From Sorex araneus (lineage: Eukaryota; Chordata; Mammalia; Eulipotyphla; Soricidae): DNA of 64,000 nucleotides. A program made the translations under genes and the position numbers. The DNA lies in contig NC_073308.1 in NCBI RefSeq assembly GCF_027595985.1, positions 11,501,260 through 11,565,259 of the forward strand, given 5' to 3'. This document shows, piece after piece, positions 1 to 10,329 of the stretch (positions are counted from its first letter, which is position 1; every line of letters begins with the position of its first letter). The notes beneath the pieces were generated by a model. That model was not told where the DNA came from. It did no database searches and saw only the letters and a program-made list of their open reading frames with translations.

Positions 1-286
1 TTTTACACTGACAAATGTTTCATGTATTCTTTTTACTTGTTTATATAGAGATCTATATATGCCTATATATATAGGGATATCTATATCCCTATATGTAACA
101 TATATTCCTATGTACATAGGGTTATAAAATTATATACAGTAAATTAATATCTTTTTAAATGAATGCTGTCAAGTTTGTGTAGACATATGAAAAAAATTCT
201 ATCATTCCTTTGTGATAAACTCTAGTTCTTTTCTCTGGGGTCTTTGAAATTATTGATATCGAAGTGGTTTCTGTCCCCATATATTT
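1..286. other. AT-rich flank, no gene seen
   Basis: AT-rich DNA with a TATA-type simple-repeat patch at about 45-125, including a small palindrome around 68-91 (TATAGGGATA / TATCCCTATA). I recognise no gene or repeat family here. Confidence 0.5.
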
Positions 287-530
287 ACTGGAGCAATGGC
301 ACAGCGGGTAGGATGTTTGCCTTGCACGCAGCCAACCCAGGTTCAATTCTTCCATCCCTCTAGGAGAGCTCGGCAAGCTACCAAGAGTATCCCACCCAGC
401 AGAGCCTGGCAAGCTACCCGTGATGTATTTGATATGCCAAAAACAGTAACAAGAAGTCTCACAATGGAGACGTTACTGGTGCCTGCTCGAGCAAATCGAT
501 GAGCAATGGGACAACAGTGCTATAGTGCTT
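287..530 (+). mobile_element. tRNA-derived SINE, RTE-tailed subclass (S2)
   Basis: The head has a box A-like region (TGGCACAGCGGG) and a box B-like GGTTCAATTC. The middle is specific to this subclass (GAGAGCTCGGCAAGCTACC, then TATGCCAAAAACAGTAAC). The 3' end reads GGAGACGTTACTGGTGCC and AAATCGATGAGCAA, which matches the 3' end of the RTE LINE at 30440-30494. It ends in a GTGCTATAGTGCT repeat rather than poly(A). Confidence 0.85.
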
Positions 531-1463
531 CATTTACTTCTTCAGAATGTCAGAGAGCTGGAAAAAACATTTCTCCTCCACTTATAATATAAAAGAGTCA
601 AATTAGCTTGGAAAAAGAATCACTACTTTTTCTATTCTCTTCTTCTAAGAGAAGAGCTATGAACACAGTGATCAAGTGGCCACAAATGTGGAACTATCTC
701 CTGCAGGAAAGAAAATATCTAACACAAGCTTCTGAGGGCAGGCATGTACCGGCACTCAGGCTTAAGCCAGAACCAGTGAGAACCCATAAATGTCATGTCT
801 GTGCTGCTCGTACAGTTTGAATGCTGGCTTGTCCTTCCCACGAACCCCACTTTGTGTTCATAGGACTGCAATAAATCCAAAAATACAATAATGAGGAAGG
901 GGTAGACCTGGCTTCCCCAAACAGGCCTCTATGATCTCTAGTGCTAAACCATCTGGGTGGGGGGAAGGGGGTGCAGGAAGAAAAATGGACAAACCTGTGT
1001 TGGAATATAGCTCTAAATATTTTAGGACAAACCTGGACTTGGAAAGTTGGTTAACACCCCTCCTCCTCACCACCCAAAAAGGATTTGAGAGTTATGCTTG
1101 GGAGCAGAGGAATTCTATATAGAGTTTACAGATGTGATTGGAAGGAGGTAGCATTGTCTGAGGTTGGACCTCAAGCAGGCATCAAAGTCAATATACCTTA
1201 CCCTGTCCTGCTACTAAGAGAACAAACTTGTACAGATTATTATTTCTGGGAAAGTAACAAGAGAGGAACAAGGTGATTTGAAGCAACACATTAGCTAGGC
1301 CAGGGACAAGGAGATAACGTAATGGGCTGGAGAACATTCTTTGCAAATGAGAGCATGGGCTCAACCCTGGCACCTCAGGTGAATTAAAATTAACTAAGGA
1401 TTTATAGGGGTTTTGTTTTTCTTTCGTTAATTAAAAGCCTTATAGAATTTTGCCTGTCTGGTT
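531..1463. other. Intergenic or intronic DNA, nothing recognised
   Basis: No gene or clear repeat family. A short run at about 1324-1375 (GGGCTGG ... CAACCCTGGCACC) could be a badly decayed SINE head, but it is too diverged to call. Confidence 0.4.
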
Positions 1464-1469
1464 AGTCTT

Positions 1470-1612
1470 TGTTTCTGGGTCACACACAGCAATGCTTGGG
1501 GCTTACTCCTGGCTCTGCACTCAGGGATCACTTCTGTGGTGCCAGGGATCAAATCTTGGTCAGCTACTTGCAAGATCGATACCCTACCCACATTACTATT
1601 ACCCCAGCACCA
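1470..1612 (-). mobile_element. SINE, A-tailed subclass (S1), diverged
   Basis: In antisense, GGGTCACACACAGCAATGC corresponds to the 3' body, TTACTCCTGGCTCTGCACTC to the core, and a decayed tRNA head lies at the right end. Many substitutions suggest an old copy. Confidence 0.75.
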
Positions 1613-1789
1613 GACCCCACCTTCACCGTATATGCCTGTAACATTGAGACTGTGGACTGAGTATGGTTCAAACCTCAGGTCCTGTGTGAATAGTCCTGGA
1701 TGACATCATGCATTCTACAATTCTAATGGGAAGCCTATTTTAGCAGGATAACAGCTGTTGAGCTCAACACAGAGTAGGCATACACATAA

Positions 1790-1856
1790 CCAAAATGTAC
1801 AAAGATGCTCAATGTCAAGAATCATCAAGGAAAAACAGATCAAAACAATGAGGCAT
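1790..1856 (+). mobile_element. L1 remnant, left part, split by family A
   Basis: AAAGATGCTCAATGTCAAG and AATCATCAAGGAAAAACAGA resemble the conserved region just downstream of L1 ORF2 in old mammalian L1s. The sequence resumes at 3586 after a 1.73 kb insertion, with the duplicated target AAAACAATGAGGCAT at both joins. Confidence 0.7.
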
Positions 1857-3585
1857 TGCCCTTTCCGGCCCCACGCAAGATCGACCCCGGAGGCAACTGA
1901 ACCACTTTGGACACGAGCGGCGCCCCCAACATGCCTCCAAACTGTGTGCTCGGAGCTTCTGGCCCAGGAGCTGCCGGCAGGGTATGGTCTTTTCTCTCTC
2001 AACTCTTTCTTTTTGAACGCAGCGAGGCAATAGCCGGTTTTTAGACTTTACAGGAAGCCCGGGAAAGCCGATGGGGCGGGACTTCCGGATCCGCCCTGTG
2101 CCGGCCGACATTTAAGCACAGAGCCATGTGGGGACGCTCCTTTCCGGCCCCGCACGAGATCGACCCCGGAGGCAACTGAACCACTTTGGACACGAGCGGC
2201 ACCCCCAATATGCCTCCAAACTGTGTGCTCGGAGCTTCTGGCCCAGGCGCTGCCAGCGAGTGATGCAATTACCAAAATAATTTTCCCTGGAAATCCAAAA
2301 ATCCATTATAGAAATCCAAAACCGCGCGGCTGCGATAGCAGCCTCGCGACCTAATATCTCTTGATTGTCAGCAACATGTAAATCTTCCTTTTTGGCAGGG
2401 CTTAACGTGGGGGGAACTCCAAACAATAGTACTGAGTTTTTTGTTGAAGGGTAAAAGATTGTAGTGATAGAATTTTAGGCAGACTTTTCCCTGGACTTTA
2501 TATAGAAACCCAAAACCGCGAGGCCACGGCAGCCTAATGTCATCTAATCATCAGCAATATGAAATGGTTCCTTTGTAATGGGTTGGACTTTGGGGGGACC
2601 ATAATAGGGTTAAAGTTTGTAGCGATGTGTAATTTCTGGCTGTACTTTCCCTGGACTTTAAACAGAAATTCAAAGCCGAGAGGCCGCTGCCATGGCCGCG
2701 CAACCTATTGTCATTTAGTCATCACCAATATGAAATGGTTCCCTTTTAACGGGTCGGACTTTGGTGGGAAATCCTAACAAGAATAGTAAGTCTTTTGCTG
2801 AAATATTGAAGGCCACCAAAGTGGTAGCCATCTCTATAGACTGAACTAAGCCATATCCCCACGCCGGCTGAGAAGAAATATCCTTCTTTCTCGGGAAGAA
2901 ACGCAGCGTGGCGTTAACCATAGTATGATGTCCATTAAGCTGACACGGACCTGGTGGCATGGGAATGGGATACAAGGGAATAAATTATTATGTACTTGGA
3001 ACATTGGGACGCTGGTGGAATCTCGAGCCGGGGCCGATACCAGCGTATTACTTTTGGTTCCAGAAACTGCTTGCAGACATTCTACCAGACTATCAACTAA
3101 GCCAGAGCCCCACGACGGCTGATGACGAGAAATAACCATCTTTTTTGGTTTGTTTTCCCTTTGTCAGGCAGCGTGGTGATTACTAAACAGGCGTGATCTC
3201 GGTGGCACGAGACGAGGGGGGAAAAAATAGAAAAGTTATGTAACAAACAGCGGGACTTAATATCTCTACATTCTCAGCAATGGAGAGCCATCAAATGCTT
3301 CCTTGACAGTGGAACTATCTTTTCTTTTTTGGGGGGAAACCCTAGCAACAATAGTGAGTTATGTGTTGAAACAAGGACTGTAACCAAGATAAAGCGTAAA
3401 CAAAGTGAAACTTATCACTTACAAGGGCGGGGACTGGGGGGCGGGAGGGGGCGGGAGGTATAATGGGGAGGTTGGTGATGGAATATGGGCATGGGTGAAG
3501 GGAAGGGTGTTTGAGTATTGTATAACTGACATAATCCTGAGAACTATGTAACCCTCCACATGGTGATTCAATAAAATTAAAAAAA
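1857..3585 (+). mobile_element. Family A composite retroposon, longest copy (A1)
   Basis: A CpG-rich element of 1729 bp flanked by a perfect 15 bp target-site duplication (1842-1856 and 3586-3600). It has internal tandem repetition: a ~120 bp block at 1860-1980 recurs at 2142-2262; a ~170 bp block containing TTTCCCTGGACTTTA recurs at about 2280, 2487 and 2648; and a CCCCACG-CCGGCTGA block near 2858 recurs near 3108. The 3' end is TGGTGATTCAATAAAATT with AATAAA at 3570-3575 and an A-tail. It has no coding capacity. Target-site duplication plus A-tail imply L1-mediated insertion. The layout resembles primate SVA, but no homology to SVA is claimed. Related copies: 40790-41360, 45156-46291, 60395-61132, and part of 51130-51691. 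Confidence 0.8.
1860..2262 (+). repeat. Duplicated GC-rich block inside A1
   Basis: Two ~120 bp near-identical units, at 1860-1980 and 2142-2262. Both contain TTTCCGGCCCC, ATCGACCCCGGAGGCAACTG, ACCACTTTGGACACGAGCGG and TGTGCTCGGAGCTTCTGGCC. Spacing is 282 bp. Confidence 0.85.
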
Positions 3586-3780
3586 AAAACAATGAGGCAT
3601 CTCCCTAAGGTGTCATCTCACACCTGAGAGAATGACTATTCTCAAAAAGATAAGAAATAACAAGTGTTACAAGGGTGTGGTGAAAAGGGGATGGCTGTGC
3701 ATTTGGTAGAAAGGTAACATGTAGCAGTCTTTCTAGGGGAAAGTGGATGGTGATTCCTCATGGAATTAAAAACAGTAATT
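3586..3780 (+). mobile_element. L1 remnant, right part
   Basis: It continues the 1790-1856 L1: CACACCTGAGAGAATGACTA, AAGATAAGAAATAACAAGTG and GTGTGGTGAAAAGGGGATGG are typical of the conserved 3' ORF2/UTR segment of old eutherian L1. Confidence 0.75.
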
Positions 3781-3984
3781 CCATGTATAACTATAAATCC
3801 AGAGGATCTATTGCCTTTGATTTTTAAATGTTTGATGAGTTATAGGTTTATGTCACTTTTAATAATGTATATCCACTACAAGGCTGGTTCTCAGGAGCCA
3901 GCACTAGTGATTCCCACCCACTTCCCTAAGTGGATCATAGTATGTGGGTTTTTTCAAGGGATTCACATATTCATTTGTTTATCC

Positions 3985-4215
3985 TGTCAGTCAATGCCTA
4001 CTTTGTACTTATTTTATGCCAAACATAATTCTAGGTTCTACGAAGACTTGGGAAAATGAACATAATATTCAAAATCCTTTCTCTGAAGAATATTTAATTT
4101 CAGTATAATGGGTTAGGAGACAAACAGAATAAAAATTAGCACAAGATATGCCAGGAGACAAAACATATAAAAACAATGAAGCAGGGCAAAGTGATGGACA
4201 TAAAGGTTGTTAGTA
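3985..4215 (+). repeat. Ancient mammalian repeat remnant, class not assigned
   Basis: The passage CAATGCCTACTTTGTACTTA, ATGCCAAACATAATTCTAGG, then a purine-rich stretch with GGAGACAAACAGAATAA resembles a common ancient repeat (the '...ACTATGTGCCAGGCACTGTTCTAGG...' type). I cannot assign its class. Confidence 0.4.
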
Positions 4216-4229
4216 GAGGATATTATGTT

Positions 4230-4530
4230 TAAGCTTTTGTCCTCCAGTTTAAGTCTTTAGGTAGTTTACACAACTGTGTGTATATTTTAGGAGTACAATT
4301 TTACAACTCTTTAAAATTTATGTTACTGCGACCACCAACAACCAAATTTCTTCCACCATTCTTCACTGGACTCACTCCCCATTATACTCTCTTCTTTTCC
4401 TGTACCGGCCCCCCTCTGATAACTTCAGTTTTGTAGTCTGAGTTGGTGGGCATCTTTGTTTTGCTTCTCTGTATCTCACATATGAGAGAGATCATCGCAT
4501 GATTGTCATTAAAGATCTGCTTTATTATGA
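4230..4530 (-). mobile_element. L1 3'-UTR remnant, antisense
   Basis: TTTTAGGAGTACAATTTTAC, CCCCATTATACTC and CTCACATATGAGAGAGATCA resemble the reverse complement of an old L1 3' region. Confidence 0.45.
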
Positions 4531-4589
4531 AAAATAAGGATTTCTCCTTTACATGTTGACTACAAACACTTCAGAAATCAAACTTCATT

Positions 4590-4815
4590 TTCTAAAGGAA
4601 AGTATTTCTTTAAGAACTGGAGCTATCATGATGACCAAAATAAATCAGAGTGAGAAGAACAAGTAGCAGATGATCTCACTCATCTGCAGTGTGCAGACAA
4701 GCAAGGATGTAGACAATATCAATTGATAAACCTTGGGCAACGGATTACAGAACTGAGAGTTCCAGGTTGGGGGAGAGGAGAGGGAAACAGCGGGCTGTAC
4801 TGGAAGTAACAGGAG
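4590..4815 (+). mobile_element. L1 3'-end remnant
   Basis: GATGATCTCACTCATCTGCA followed by purine-rich sequence (GGGGGAGAGGAGAGGGAAAC) matches the sense 3' region of L1 (normally 'ATGATCTCACTCATATGTGG'). Confidence 0.5.
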
Positions 4816-7475
4816 GGTTTTGTTGTGTGTGTGTTAATGTCTCTGTCAACTCAATGTGAGCTCAGGTGGGGAGTGATGTGGTACTGGCCAGCCTGTGGGA
4901 CCACTCGAGTTTGGACAATTAGTGTATGTTTGTTTGTCTTATTCTCTGTGACCAGCCTCTCTGACCAAGGCTGTGGGATCTGTTTGGCAAGATCCGTGAC
5001 ACTTGTCTATTAGCACACAGTCAGCAGATAATCAATATCAGAGGCCACTCCTGCATGCTAGTGTTCTGATGCTCATTCTGGAAATTCAACACTGTAGGAA
5101 TTTCCCATGCTGCAAACAGACAAAGGTGCAAGGCTGCAGGCAGCTGACAAGAGGAAGGTTAGTCGGGATGCTACAGTTCCTCTCTTCAGCAGGAAACGTT
5201 CATTCAATCAACAATTGTTGGTCACCTGTGCCCTTACTCTTGCTCTGCTGCTAAGTGGCTTTCAATCCGAAAAACTTCAGAGATCCTCTGTCAATAGGCA
5301 GTGACTGACTTTTACAGTTATTAGAACTAGAGTTTAGGGAACACTGAAGAAACCTGCTTGCAAAGTCACTTCTGATGACATTATCACTAATCAGGAACAA
5401 ATCATTATGCCAAGCATTACCTGGTGCAAATGATGTGCACCATGTAAAGGTCATCCATAGAGAGCAACGTGCAACAGCCATGTTCTCAACGCTGTAACGT
5501 GCAGGCCCATGAGAAAGTCTCTAAGGAGACTTTCTAAATAGTCGTCATTTCTGGTGAACAATTAGGCATCTTCACAGGTGTTTATGGGTTCTCACCTGTA
5601 TTTATTCCCTATGTTCACCTACATTGAATTCCCCAACCAATTAGGACATGGAGTTTTAAATGTCTATTTTTTTTTTGTATTCTATAACTAGCATCTTAAC
5701 TAAGAGCTCAAAACTCAATGACTTGGTAGTAAGTTTCGTGACTATGCTTTTGATCAATTAGTGAGTATGAGATCTAGCTTAGGTAGAAGATGAAGGAGGT
5801 GGAGCAAATGATAAAGGGAGAGATTGACAACAATTCTTGTGAGGACTTTTGCAAGTAACTGAGTTTGTAATAGTAGAGAGGGGCAAACAAAGGCAACCAA
5901 CAGGTTTTCTATAGTTAGAGAAGAACCAGTACCTGGAGCTGTGCTGACTTCTTAGAAAAGATATGATCTAACAACAAAGCATGACTTCGTTTTTCATTTG
6001 TGTTACTTTTTATTTTTGGTTTACAATGCTGTTAATAATAGTTTCTCGTGGGCATAATTCTAACACTCCACGCATCACCAGATACATATCTCCCTCCCTT
6101 AAGGAACTCAGCCTCCTCCTTCTCAGCCCCATTTTAGTCCTATGGACTAGTTTCCCTGATATGTTGCCTTTTACAACAGACATGAAGGTGAGGATACACA
6201 CTGTAACAAAAGCCTGCCTGACAGGAAGACAATTCTTCTAATTGGCCTCCACAGAACAGAAATTTCAAACGGTAACAGTTAAAATGAAGTCAATGGAGTA
6301 AACCTAATCAATGTGCGTGGTGTCCTGTAGGACACAGATGAAGGTCCCTCCTGAGCCATTGGAAAATAGAGAGACAGTCATGTAGAGACCTGGGAGGGGC
6401 TGCAGGAAGGACCGGCCTGAGCACTCCCAGTCTTCAGGGCTTCGGGACAGTACATTTGCAGTTTAAGTCACCCGGAGTGTGGTATTCTGCCTAATGTGTT
6501 AACATGGAAATTGCTCCGTCTAATCCATCTGATGATGCTGGGAGAAAGGCACACGAGCCTGACCTGAGGCAGGTACTGGCTGAGAGCTGGGGTCTGGGAA
6601 CAGAGAGCCAGGGAGTCAGCTGCCAGCAAGTGGTCATCCCTTGAATGCAGTTTGGGCTTCTGGGCACTGTCTTCTTGTTTGTGGGGGAGCTAATGAAGAA
6701 GTCAAGCAGCTTTCAAAGCTCAATTTGGAACACAAATAGCTGGTTTATGTAATTAGCCCATGTGCAATTACACAGAATGCCATCAAGTGGCTTTTTCGTG
6801 AACCAGATTGGCACCACCTGATTCTTATAAACATAAATAGATCAAGTTGTTAAGTAACAAGTAATTAAGCAGAGCACATGATATTCTCTCCGGGCAATTC
6901 AGACTACCCACGTTTAATCTGGTTTCTGTACTATTCAGTGGAACCAGAAAGAGGTGGTGTAAAGCTTTCAAAATACTGAGTGGAAGAGGTTTGGATCAAG
7001 TTCAAAGGAATAATGAAGGGCTTTGTGGTCACCTAACTAAATCTAAACTAGAGAGTAAGTGGTAAGAATGCAGTTTTCCTCCAATGTTACTCTTCTTCAA
7101 ATGAATCTGTTATTCTTAAGTTACAGCTATAATTTAAAACGACATTCACAGCAATTACTCTAATGGGTGAACCACTTTTAATCTACAAAGAACTCATACA
7201 AATTGAGAAAATATTATGACTTGCCAAAATATTTAACTTGCCAAAGGACTTAAATGTTGTGTCTTAAGGGAAATACAAACAACCATGGCATTTATGATGA
7301 AATTAAATTTCACTAGTAAAAAAATGTAGATAAGCCGTGAAGAAATGCTTTTTAGTCATTCATACTTCAGCAATTATTTAAATCCTGGTTTTGCACCCCC
7401 TTTAGTCCTTCTGGAAACCCCACTGATGACTTTATAGTAGCTCAGGAAAGATTATACCCAGAAAAGCAGAGAAGG
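4816..7475. other. Unique non-coding DNA
   Basis: No repeat or gene recognised. A short hairpin lies at 5512-5535 (AGAAAGTCTC / GAGACTTTCT, 4-nt loop). An AT-rich stretch at 6690-6950 contains several homeodomain-like cores (see findings). Confidence 0.4.
6690..6950. promoter_or_regulatory. Candidate conserved non-coding element
   Basis: Unique, repeat-free sequence with clustered TAAT/ATTA cores: GTAATTAGC at about 6750, CAATTACAC at about 6765, and AAGTAATTAAGCA near 6860. The first two form a 7-bp inverted repeat (TGTAATT / AATTACA). Function is inferred only from motif density. Confidence 0.25.
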
Positions 7476-8020
7476 GTGCAGTTATTCAGAGCAGGTGACC
7501 TGAGGCAGATGAAGCCAGCAAGAGGAATAGGACAGTCCAAGCCCAAGCAGGGAACACCTGGCTTTGCCACCAGCCTCTTCCCCAACAGGCAGAGCCAGAG
7601 CCGCCTCTGGAAAGAAATCAGACTTCCAGCGCCGGGGATGGGCCCAAGGGGAAAGCGCAGACTTCAGACCTTAGTTCCACCCACAGCACCACACACGCAT
7701 ATCAAGCTTTATGGGGAGCTCCAGGGTTCCCACTGTGTTTCTGGACACCTGGGTGAACACCATTCTTCTGGAATGTGGGTGAATGACCACGGAGGCTTCC
7801 TGTCAGAGGAAGTAAAGTCGGCTGCATCAGAGCCTAGGGGTCCTGCAGAGAAAGCCAGAGCAGGTAGAATGCAGATTCTCCAACGGGAGAACCTCTCAGT
7901 CTCTGGGAGAGCAGCCGCCTGAGCTAGCAGTCATAGCGCGTGGCTGGGCATCCGCCTCTCTGGGCGCCATGACCCTGCTCACTGCCCACTGCTCCAAGCT
8001 GTAGCTCGGCTGCTCTGTTC

Positions 8021-8605
8021 TCCCTCTCTCTCTCCCTCCCTCCCAGTCTCTCTCCCTTCATTTCTCTCCCTCCCTCTCCCTCTCTCCCTCCCTCTCTTTC
8101 TCCTCTCCCTCTCTCTCCCTCCCTTCTTCCTTCCCTCCTCCCTCTGTCTCCCCCTCTCTTTCCTTCCCTCCCTCTCTCCCTCCCTTCTTCTCTTTCTCTC
8201 CCTCCCTCTCTCCCCTTCTCTTTTCTTCCCTCCCTCTCTCTCTCCCTCCCTTCCTCTCTCTCCCTCTCTACCTCTCCTTCTCTCTCTCTTCCTCCCTCTC
8301 TCCCTCCCTCTCTCCCTCTCTCCCTCTCCCTCCTTCTCTCTCCTCTCTCCTTCCCTCTCATCCTCTCTCCCTCCCTCTCTCTCCTTCTCTCCCTCCCTCT
8401 CCCCCCTCTCTCTCCCTTCCTCTCTCTCCATCTCTTTCACCCTCTCTCTCCCTCCCTCTCTCCCCCTCTCTGCCTTCCCTCCCTCCCTCTCTCACTACAT
8501 TATACAGACTTTCCAAGTCTCTCTCTCCCCCTCTCTCTCTCCCTCTCTCTCTCTCTCTTTGCCTCTCTCTTTGCTCCTTCCCCCTCTCTTTCCTTCTCTC
8601 CTTGT
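8021..8605 (+). repeat. Long polypyrimidine (CT/CTCC/CTTC) tract
   Basis: About 470 bp almost entirely of C and T on this strand, interrupted at about 8493-8519 by a short non-repeat spacer, then a further ~85 bp. Its complement gives long Arg/Glu/Gly-rich open frames that are repeat artefacts. Confidence 0.95.
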
Positions 8606-9090
8606 AGCTGTAGCTTTCCTGCTTTGCTGCTGAGGCAGGCAGGCAGATAGGTAAGGGCCTGCATGGCACTGGAGTTCTTGGGAAGTTATAAACCAATAAT
8701 CCCAAGGCTGCATAAAGGGATTAAGACTGACCTTCATCTGGTGCCAGCAGCATCCCCTGAGGAAGCTGGACCTGTCCCTACGGAAAGGACAAACTTTAAT
8801 AGAGACAAAGACTGCAAGAAGAACCTGAAGGAAATTCTCCTAAAGTCCCAAATTTCTTTATTTTATGAGAATGCCTGATCAGAAAACTGCAGGCCAAGGT
8901 AAGCACCCTAGCCTGGAACCCTGCCTAGGAGGAAGCTGCACCCCAGGTAGAGCAGCTTGGAAGAACCCCTAAAAGCCAACGTGAACAGAAGAAGCACAGG
9001 GATATGCTGCATGAGCCCACGTGCTGCCTGTGCCCATGTCTCGTGCCAAGCGCACCATGTGGCCCCGAGCACACCCCCTCTTAGATGTGT
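8606..9090. other. Unclassified non-coding DNA
   Basis: Between the pyrimidine tract and an LTR-like end. No recognised gene. Confidence 0.3.
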
Positions 9091-9099
9091 GCTCTCATA

Positions 9100-9410
9100 C
9101 CTCGGGTCTGATGCTGGGGTATGCGCGGGCTCTCTCCTCCTGTGGAGAAGCCTGTGTTCTCTCTTGATCGTGTTTCTCTCCCTCCCTCTGTCTCTCTATC
9201 TTTCTGTCTCTGTCTCTCTTTCTCCTCCCCCTCCTTCTCCTCCTCTTTCTCAAAAACCTCCAAATAAAATCTGTTTTTACTTGGCTGCTTTTCTCCTCCT
9301 GAAACTCTTTCCTGTGAGAAGACAAGGACCCCAAAGGTCTGGGTAGGGCTGGGACTGACATTCCTTTCCTGCAGAGCAATTCCTCGCACCAATCTAAGTC
9401 CACAGTTTCC
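9100..9410 (+). mobile_element. LTR-like 3' segment, family D copy 1
   Basis: GGAGAAGCCTGTGTTCTCTC, a CT-rich stretch, AATAAA at 9263-9268, then CCTGAAACTCTTTCCTGTGA, GAGAAGACAAGGA and GAGCAATTCCTCGCACC. The same order of motifs recurs at 10330-10600 and, truncated, at 54755-54950. A polyadenylation signal followed by a U5-like region suggests an LTR; the 5' boundary is not defined. Confidence 0.5.
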
Positions 9411-9600
9411 TAAAGTGACCGGGTGTTGGGGGTCAACTCCCGTGCCGGGCAGAACAAGTGGACATCAGATTCGGCTTGATGGCTCCCTAGTAGGGCTGGC
9501 ATGCTGGGGCTCATGGCACATTTTATCAGCCTAGCCTTCCCAGCCAGCCCAAGAGCGGCAGAGATGGAGAGGTGGATCCAGAGAAAATGGCTGTCTCTGT

Positions 9601-9604
<4 letters not shown>

Positions 9605-9662
<58 letters not shown>
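9605..9662 (+). repeat. (CT)n microsatellite
   Basis: About 29 uninterrupted CT units. Confidence 0.98.
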
Positions 9663-9669
<7 letters not shown>

Positions 9670-9714
9670 GTCTCAGAGATCCTCTACCTTCTTGGTGGCC
9701 AGGGGCAGTGACAA

Positions 9715-9763
9715 TGTGACAGCATTAAATGTTTTGGTGGCCAAAACATTTAGTGCTATCACA
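9715..9763. repeat. Long near-perfect hairpin
   Basis: Inverted arms of 23 nt (core TAAATGTTTTGG / CCAAAACATTTA) around a 3-nt loop (TGG). The only imperfections are one C/A mismatch and one G-T wobble. It could be a stem-loop RNA, a palindromic transposon relic or neither. Confidence 0.85.
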
Positions 9764-9839
9764 CTGAGAGATGTGGGTCTGGTAATGTGTACTGGAGGGA
9801 AAATACTGGACCCTAAGCCAGTGAAAAGGCACAAAGGTC

Positions 9840-10060
9840 TTTGAAACACAAAACCTATCTCAGGAGCCTAAGAATCACAGAGCTGCAGAGGCCAGACCCA
9901 AAGCACGCCTGGATCCCAGAAAGGAGAAGCTCCACTGAGGAACAGAGGCCATGCTTAGAACAGCAAAAAAAGGTCATCAAACTCTCCCCCAGACAAGCAT
10001 CCCAGAAACAAACTTTAGTGGGCAGTTGGGAAAACTCTGTGTCATCCCCTGTTGGTGGAG
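9840..10060 (+). repeat. Family F interspersed segment, copy 1
   Basis: It shares ordered similarity with 47200-47430: ATCTCAGGAGCC, AGAGGCCAGACCC, GGAACAGAGGCCATGCTTAG and CAGAAACAAACTTT. Class unknown. Confidence 0.5.
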
Positions 10061-10329
10061 GGAATGGTCTGGCTACACAGGGACAGGGCAAGAATAAAAG
10101 ATAATGGCTGAGACAAAATATTCCTGAGAATGGGCCCAGGACACGCACCTGGGGTCTAAAACAAATCTCAAACTTCTTAACAGCTCACCTTTCTTCCCCA
10201 GGGCCTTTATCGGCCCATCTTGCATGTCTTAAGTCCGATCGATCCAGGGCTCACCCTTGCCCGTGAAGAGAACAGAGAGAAAGTCTCTGCCTTTAGAGCA
10301 GAGGCCCAGTTCCCCGCTCTGAGAAGGGT

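Noticed and set aside
5512..5535. 10-bp-arm hairpin as a terminator or RNA gene
   Set aside because: Short stem, no U-run and no gene context.
7476..7922. 148-codon open frame upstream of the pyrimidine tract
   Set aside because: No recognisable domain, codon pattern or splice context; insufficient evidence for a gene.
7924..8440. Arg/Glu/Gly-rich frames of about 150 codons on the minus strand
   Set aside because: Direct translation of a polypurine simple repeat.
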